Origin: Kitasatospora phosalacinea
GTDB taxonomy: Bacteria > Actinomycetota > Actinomycetes > Streptomycetales > Streptomycetaceae
Direction: 5' to 3'
DNA length: 53,270 nt
Assembly (NCBI RefSeq): GCF_000717185.1
Contig: NZ_JNYE01000057.1
Location: 1-53,270, forward strand
The translations under genes and the position numbers were made by a program. This document shows positions 49,714 through 53,270 of this stretch, in pieces. Below the pieces are notes generated by a model. That model saw only the letters and a program-made list of their open reading frames with translations. It searched no databases and was not told the origin of the DNA. The first letter of the stretch is position 1, and each line of letters opens with the position of its first letter.

Positions 49714-51429
49714 GTGGTGCCGAACGTGACCCGGGGCTCGCGGACGTACGGCCTGCTCGCCTACCTCTATGGTCCGGGCCGGCGGGACGAACACACCGAC
49801 CCCCACCTGGTGGCGTCCTGGGACGGCTTCGCCCCGGACCCGGGCCGCGACCTGGCCGCCAACCTCAAGCAGCTCCAGAGCGCCCTGGACATGCGTGTCG
49901 ACCAGCGCGGCAAGCGCCGCGCGCTGAAGAAGCACGTGTGGCACTGCTCCCTGCGGCTCTCCCCCGAGGACCGCGACCTCAGCCCCGAGGAATGGGCCGA
50001 GGCCGCACGGCGGGTCGTCGCCGCCGTCGGCATCGCGCCCGAGGGCGATCCGGACGGCTGTCGCTGGGTGGCGGTGCGCCACGCCCAGGACCACATCCAC
50101 ATCGCGGCCACCATCGTGCGCGGCAACCTGCGCAAGGCCGACATCGAGAACGACTACCGCAGGGCGCAGGCGGAGTGCCGGAAGATCGAGAAGGAGTGGG
50201 GGCTGCGCGAGCTCGACCCGGGCGACGGGACGAAGGCGAAGGAGCCGACCAACCGCGAGAAGCACAAGGCCCAGCGGTTGGACCAGCCCGACACCAGTCG
50301 GCAGCTGCTGCGCGACGCGGTCCGTCAGGCCCTGGCCGGCGCGGACACCGAGGAGGAGTTCTTCGCCCGCCTGGAGACGGCGGGCGTGCTGGTCAACCGC
50401 AAGATCGGGCCGTCCGGCGACACCCTCGGCTACAGCGTGGCCGTCGTCGGCGAGCGCGACGCCGCCGGGAAGCCGGTGTTCTTCGGCGGGTACCGGCTGG
50501 CACCCGACCTGACGCTGCCGAAGATCCGGGCCCGCTTCGGCGCGCCGGGCACCGGGGCCGACGAGGAGCTGCAGTCCCCGGCGGCCGGACGGGCGGGCGA
50601 GCGCCGCTCCGCCCCGGCCCGGGCGCGCTACGAGGCGTCCAGCGCCGCCGACGAGGTCCTCGACGTCCTGGACGGCGAGGACGACCAGGCCGCCGCCGCG
50701 GTCATCGCCGACACGGGCGAAGTGCTGGACGCGCTCGCCGGCACGGCGATGCCCGCGCAGAAGGCCGAGCTCCTCGCGGCCGCCAGGGCGTACGAGCGGG
50801 CGTCGCGCTCGCACATCCGGGCCGCCCGCGACGCGGACTACGGCATGCGCTCGGCGGCCCGGAAGATCCTGGCCAGCGGCTACACCACCAACCGGGCGCC
50901 GGACGCCGCTGCGGCGGCCACCTTGCTGGCCGCGCTGCTGCTGCTGGTGATCGCGAGCAGCCGCTGGCACGCCGAGCACGGCCACCGCCAGCAGGCCGCC
51001 GCCGCCCGCGCCAGCGCCGAGCACCTGCGCGCCGCCTACCGCCAGGCCGCCGCCCGGCCGATGGCCGCCCTCGCGCAGCGCGGCCGGCAACTGCCCCCGG
51101 AGGTGCGCGGGCGCCAGGAGCAGGCCCTGCGCCGGGCTGCCCCCGGCGAGGCCGGTCGGCTGCTGGCCGAGCCGGAGTTCGACGCGCTCGCCGCCGCCCT
51201 GGCCGAGGCCGAGGCGGCCGGCCACGATCCGCAGGCGCTGCTGGAGCGCGCCCGGGCCTGGCGGGAGCTGGGCACCGCGGACTCCGTGACCGCGGTGCTG
51301 ACCTGGCGGGTGCGGCACCTGGCCAAGCTCCCCGTCCCCGCCCGCCGACAGCCGCCCGCCCCTGCCGGCATCCCCGACGCGGCCGCCGTCGCCGGCACCC
51401 GCCCGGCCGACTCGTCCCGCCGCCGCTGA
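49714..51429 (+). CDS. mobA-like: Relaxase / mobilisation nuclease
   Basis: This 571-residue protein is a MOB-family relaxase of the type found on Streptomyces plasmids. The N-terminal nuclease domain has HVWHCSLRLSPEDRDLSPEEW and the three-His metal motif HAQDHIHI (about residues 127-133), then LRKADIENDYRRAQAECRKIE. The catalytic Tyr is probably among those near the N-terminus (TYGLLAYLYG). The C-terminal half is Ala-rich with a hydrophobic segment (AAAATLLAALLLLVIASSRW). It makes the strand-specific nick and pilots DNA transfer when a conjugation system is supplied. Confidence 0.9.
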   Translation: MVPNVTRGSRTYGLLAYLYGPGRRDEHTDPHLVASWDGFAPDPGRDLAANLKQLQSALDMRVDQRGKRRALKKHVWHCSLRLSPEDRDLSPEEWAEAARRVVAAVGIAPEGDPDGCRWVAVRHAQDHIHIAATIVRGNLRKADIENDYRRAQAECRKIEKEWGLRELDPGDGTKAKEPTNREKHKAQRLDQPDTSRQLLRDAVRQALAGADTEEEFFARLETAGVLVNRKIGPSGDTLGYSVAVVGERDAAGKPVFFGGYRLAPDLTLPKIRARFGAPGTGADEELQSPAAGRAGERRSAPARARYEASSAADEVLDVLDGEDDQAAAAVIADTGEVLDALAGTAMPAQKAELLAAARAYERASRSHIRAARDADYGMRSAARKILASGYTTNRAPDAAAAATLLAALLLLVIASSRWHAEHGHRQQAAAARASAEHLRAAYRQAAARPMAALAQRGRQLPPEVRGRQEQALRRAAPGEAGRLLAEPEFDALAAALAEAEAAGHDPQALLERARAWRELGTADSVTAVLTWRVRHLAKLPVPARRQPPAPAGIPDAAAVAGTRPADSSRRR

Positions 51430-51543
51430 CCCGGCCGCCGACGGACGCCCCCTTCGGCTCCGTCGGCGGCCGCACCACCCCGCACCGACCACGGCCGACC
51501 CGGCCTTCCCAACACATCCCTTCCACGCAATGGAGCCGCCCCG

Positions 51544-52812
51544 ATGCGCATCCTCGTCCTGTCCACCGGCAACCCGGTCCTGGAGAACGCCCTGGCCGCC
51601 GACGGCCACACCGTCTTCCTCCTCCAGCCCGTCGGCACCGGCAACGCCGACGACCCCAACCGGTACACGATCACCCACTGGGACAACCTCGACGCGCTCG
51701 CCGAGATGGAGCCGTGGCTGCCGCACCTCGACGCCGTCGCCACCATCGACGAGCAGGCGATCGTCGCCGCCGCCTACCTGCGCGAGCTGCGCGGCCTGCC
51801 CGGCCTGAGCCTGGAGGCCGCCGTCCGCTACACCGACAAGGCCGTGATGAAGACCGCGCTGGCCGCCGCCGACCTCCAGGTCGCACCACACCGCGTCGTC
51901 CACCGGGCCGAGCAGATCCCCGAGTTCGCCGAGGAGTTCGGGTGGCCCGTCGTGGTCAAGCCCCGCGCGAGCCTCGCCTCCGTGAACACCCTCGTGGTCA
52001 ACGACGAGCAGCACCTGCAGGAGCTGCTCGACCAGGGCGCGTTCGACACCCGGGCCACCGACCCGACCGGGCGGTTCACGGCCGGCCACGTCCTGGACTC
52101 CCTCCACGAGGCCGAGGACGGGTTCCTCGTCGAGAAGTACCTCGACCTGGCCGCCGAGCACTTCGTCGACCTGTACGTCTACCGGGGCGACGTCCTCCTC
52201 GCGGTCCCCGGCCGCTACAACGCCCCGCTGCTGACCACCCTCTACGGCACCACCCGCTCCTACGACACCGTCCTGCGCCCGGACCTGCCGGTGCCCCGGC
52301 ACCTGGTCCACCTCGCCCGCCAGGCCGCCGCCGCGCTGGGCCAGCAGACCGGCGTGGTGCACTGCGAGATCCTGGAGACCCGCGACTACCCCTTCTACTT
52401 CATCGGGGAGGTCGCGGCCCGGCCCGGCGGCGGCGCGATCACCGAACTCGCCTCCCGCATGTACGCCTTCGACCTACCGCAGACCCTCGCCGACCTGGCC
52501 TGCGACCGGTTCCCGACTTTCAGGACCACTGCGCGCTTCATGGCGCTCACCGCCGCGATGATCACCGCGCCGCCCGGCAGGGTCGTCCACATTGCCGACC
52601 GCGCCACCATCGAAGCGCTGCCCGGTGTGCTGGACGCCGACATCCGCCTGAGCGCCGGGGAGGCGGTGCCCGAGGGCATCGGCACGATGACCACCGCCGG
52701 CCGGATCCTCTACGGCAGCTGCGACAACGACGTCGTCGACGGGGAGGTGGAGGACCTGTACACCGCCCTCGACCTGCGCGTCGACGAGGACGTCCCCGCT
52801 GCCCGGACCTGA
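51544..52812 (+). CDS. ATP-grasp domain ligase
   Basis: This 422-residue protein has an N-terminal Rossmann-like domain (MRILVLSTGNPVLENALAADGHTVFLLQP) and an ATP-grasp core: YTDKAVMKTALAAADL, FGWPVVVKPRASLASVNTL with the ATP-binding Lys, DGFLVEKYL, and FIGEVAARPGGGAITELAS with the metal-binding residues. Such carboxylate-amine ligases build dipeptides, or amides in natural products. It lies 114 bases after the relaxase and is not obviously part of the mobilisation unit. It may be cargo related to the biosynthetic genes. Confidence 0.88.
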   Translation: MRILVLSTGNPVLENALAADGHTVFLLQPVGTGNADDPNRYTITHWDNLDALAEMEPWLPHLDAVATIDEQAIVAAAYLRELRGLPGLSLEAAVRYTDKAVMKTALAAADLQVAPHRVVHRAEQIPEFAEEFGWPVVVKPRASLASVNTLVVNDEQHLQELLDQGAFDTRATDPTGRFTAGHVLDSLHEAEDGFLVEKYLDLAAEHFVDLYVYRGDVLLAVPGRYNAPLLTTLYGTTRSYDTVLRPDLPVPRHLVHLARQAAAALGQQTGVVHCEILETRDYPFYFIGEVAARPGGGAITELASRMYAFDLPQTLADLACDRFPTFRTTARFMALTAAMITAPPGRVVHIADRATIEALPGVLDADIRLSAGEAVPEGIGTMTTAGRILYGSCDNDVVDGEVEDLYTALDLRVDEDVPAART

Positions 52813-53073
52813 CCGCACCTCTCCCCCACCCGTTCTTCCCCCTGGAGCCTGCCCCCTAATGGGGGTCGAAGCCGGCGGATCGCTGACTGCATGCCGGCCC
52901 TGGAGACCTCGTGTGAGAGCGCGACGGCCGGCTTCATCTCGGCGGTGATCAGCTGACGTCCGGTGAACCATAGCTGCCCCCAGGGCCTTGAGCCCTTCGA
53001 CAAGAGTTGGCTCCGGGCGTCGGCCGATCACCGCCGAGGAACGCGGTCGTGCGGGTGCCCGGCGTCGGGGCCA
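52813..53073. other. Intergenic region between ATP-grasp gene and right IS
   Basis: A short hairpin, CCCCC-TAAT-GGGGG (near 52854-52867), may end the ATP-grasp transcript. Several minus-strand frames cross the region but none shows a recognisable domain or ribosome site. It may hold remnants of a gene broken by the IS. Confidence 0.4.
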
Positions 53074-53270
53074 TTAGAAGTCATCTCATTTGGTGATTCT
53101 GCGATTGCAGATGAGGGTGGCGGCGATGGTGGCGAAGGCCGCGAAGTGGGTGCCCTTGCGTTCGTAGCGGTGGTGGAGTCGGCGGAAGCCGCCGAGCCAG
53201 GCGACGGTGCGCTCGATCACCCAACGGTGGCGGCCGAGGCGCTGGGAGGACTCGACACCACGACGGGCGA
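53074..53270 (-). mobile_element. IS5-family insertion sequence, inverted copy at right edge (partial)
   Basis: TTAGAAGTCATCTC starting at 53074 is the inverted counterpart of the IS end at position 98. The shared sequence runs from here to the window edge and covers the left fragment. Flanking bases differ on the two sides, so these are separate insertions or the two ends of one larger structure. Confidence 0.8.
53086..53270 (-). CDS. IS5-family transposase, C-terminal part
   Basis: The minus-strand frame ending at the TGA at 53086 reads VESSQRLGRHRWVIERTVAW, then LGGFRRLHHRYERKGTHF, and ends in CNRRITK. VIERTVAWL carries the last catalytic Glu of the DDE triad. The N-terminal part lies beyond the window. 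Confidence 0.85.
   Translation of the reverse strand, partial: ARRGVESSQRLGRHRWVIERTVAWLGGFRRLHHRYERKGTHFAAFATIAATLICNRRITK

Noticed and set aside
49336..52362. 1008-codon minus-strand frame across mobC, the relaxase and the ATP-grasp gene
   Set aside because: It is the longest antisense frame but spans three well-supported plus-strand genes and encodes low-complexity Val/Gly/Arg sequence.
52474..53031. Minus-strand frames between the ATP-grasp gene and the right IS
   Set aside because: They overlap the ATP-grasp coding end, lack ribosome sites and show no family motif.
1..53270. Composite transposon defined by the two edge IS copies
   Set aside because: Only the inner ends are visible, and a contig broken at a repeat explains the same pattern. 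It is kept as a finding but not annotated as an element.

Overview
This window is high-GC actinobacterial DNA, most likely from Streptomyces or a close relative such as Kitasatospora. The signs are the strong G/C bias at third codon positions, frequent GTG starts, start/stop overlaps of the GTGA or ATGA type, a WhiB-family protein, TPR-containing helix-turn-helix regulators, and a mobilisation block typical of Streptomyces plasmids. Both edges lie inside near-identical, inverted copies of one IS5-family insertion sequence. The window may therefore be a contig cut at that repeat, and a plasmid or another accessory replicon is plausible.

Region 1 (1-1.77 kb) holds the IS fragment at the left edge and a second IS5-type element, with an IS112-like transposase and a SUKH (SMI1/KNR4) gene lying between outer inverted repeats. 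Region 2 (1.77-17.97 kb, all minus strand) is a long, mostly overlapping gene series. In transcription order it has an unknown protein, an APC permease, a glutamine-synthetase-like ligase, a MurC-like ligase with a degenerate ATP loop, a LuxR-type HTH protein, a small membrane protein, a second HTH protein, a deoxyribosyltransferase-like protein, a GH15 glucoamylase-like protein, an LCAT-like alpha/beta hydrolase, and a 1483-residue caspase-STAND-WD40 protein. Region 3 (18.3-22.2 kb) has two TPR-type regulators and an NAD-dependent epimerase, with a perfect 21-bp terminator hairpin.

Region 4 (22.4-42.3 kb) is the most unusual part. A plus-strand operon encodes a kinase-kinase-nucleotidyltransferase fusion, an APH-like kinase, a short-chain dehydrogenase and a Nudix hydrolase, and a HIT protein follows. 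A minus-strand operon of nine tightly packed genes (36.96 to 28.98 kb) encodes a KsgA/Erm-like methyltransferase, a metallophosphoesterase, a TauD-like oxygenase, two dCTP-deaminase-fold proteins, a PIG-L deacetylase, a WbqC protein, a GT4 glycosyltransferase and a complete extra prolyl-tRNA synthetase. Immediately downstream on the same strand is a free-standing tRNA-like gene with its own promoter and terminator hairpins. It has a full cloverleaf, an encoded CCA, and the C1:G72/A73 acceptor features of tRNA-Pro, but it lacks U8 and U33 and has no proline anticodon. A MurG-like glycosyltransferase follows, and a second MurG-like gene, frameshifted here, lies at the far right of the region. 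My inference is that this is a pathway, probably biosynthetic, in which the ProRS paralogue charges a dedicated non-decoding tRNA and the other enzymes modify or release the product.

Region 5 (42.7-51.4 kb) is plasmid or mobile-element backbone: a Rep-type HTH protein, small membrane and peptide genes, an IclR regulator with a quinone oxidoreductase, WhiB, a DUF2637 membrane protein with a repeat-associated frameshift, a candidate oriT hairpin, MobC and a relaxase. An ATP-grasp ligase (51.5-52.8 kb) and the second IS copy close the window.
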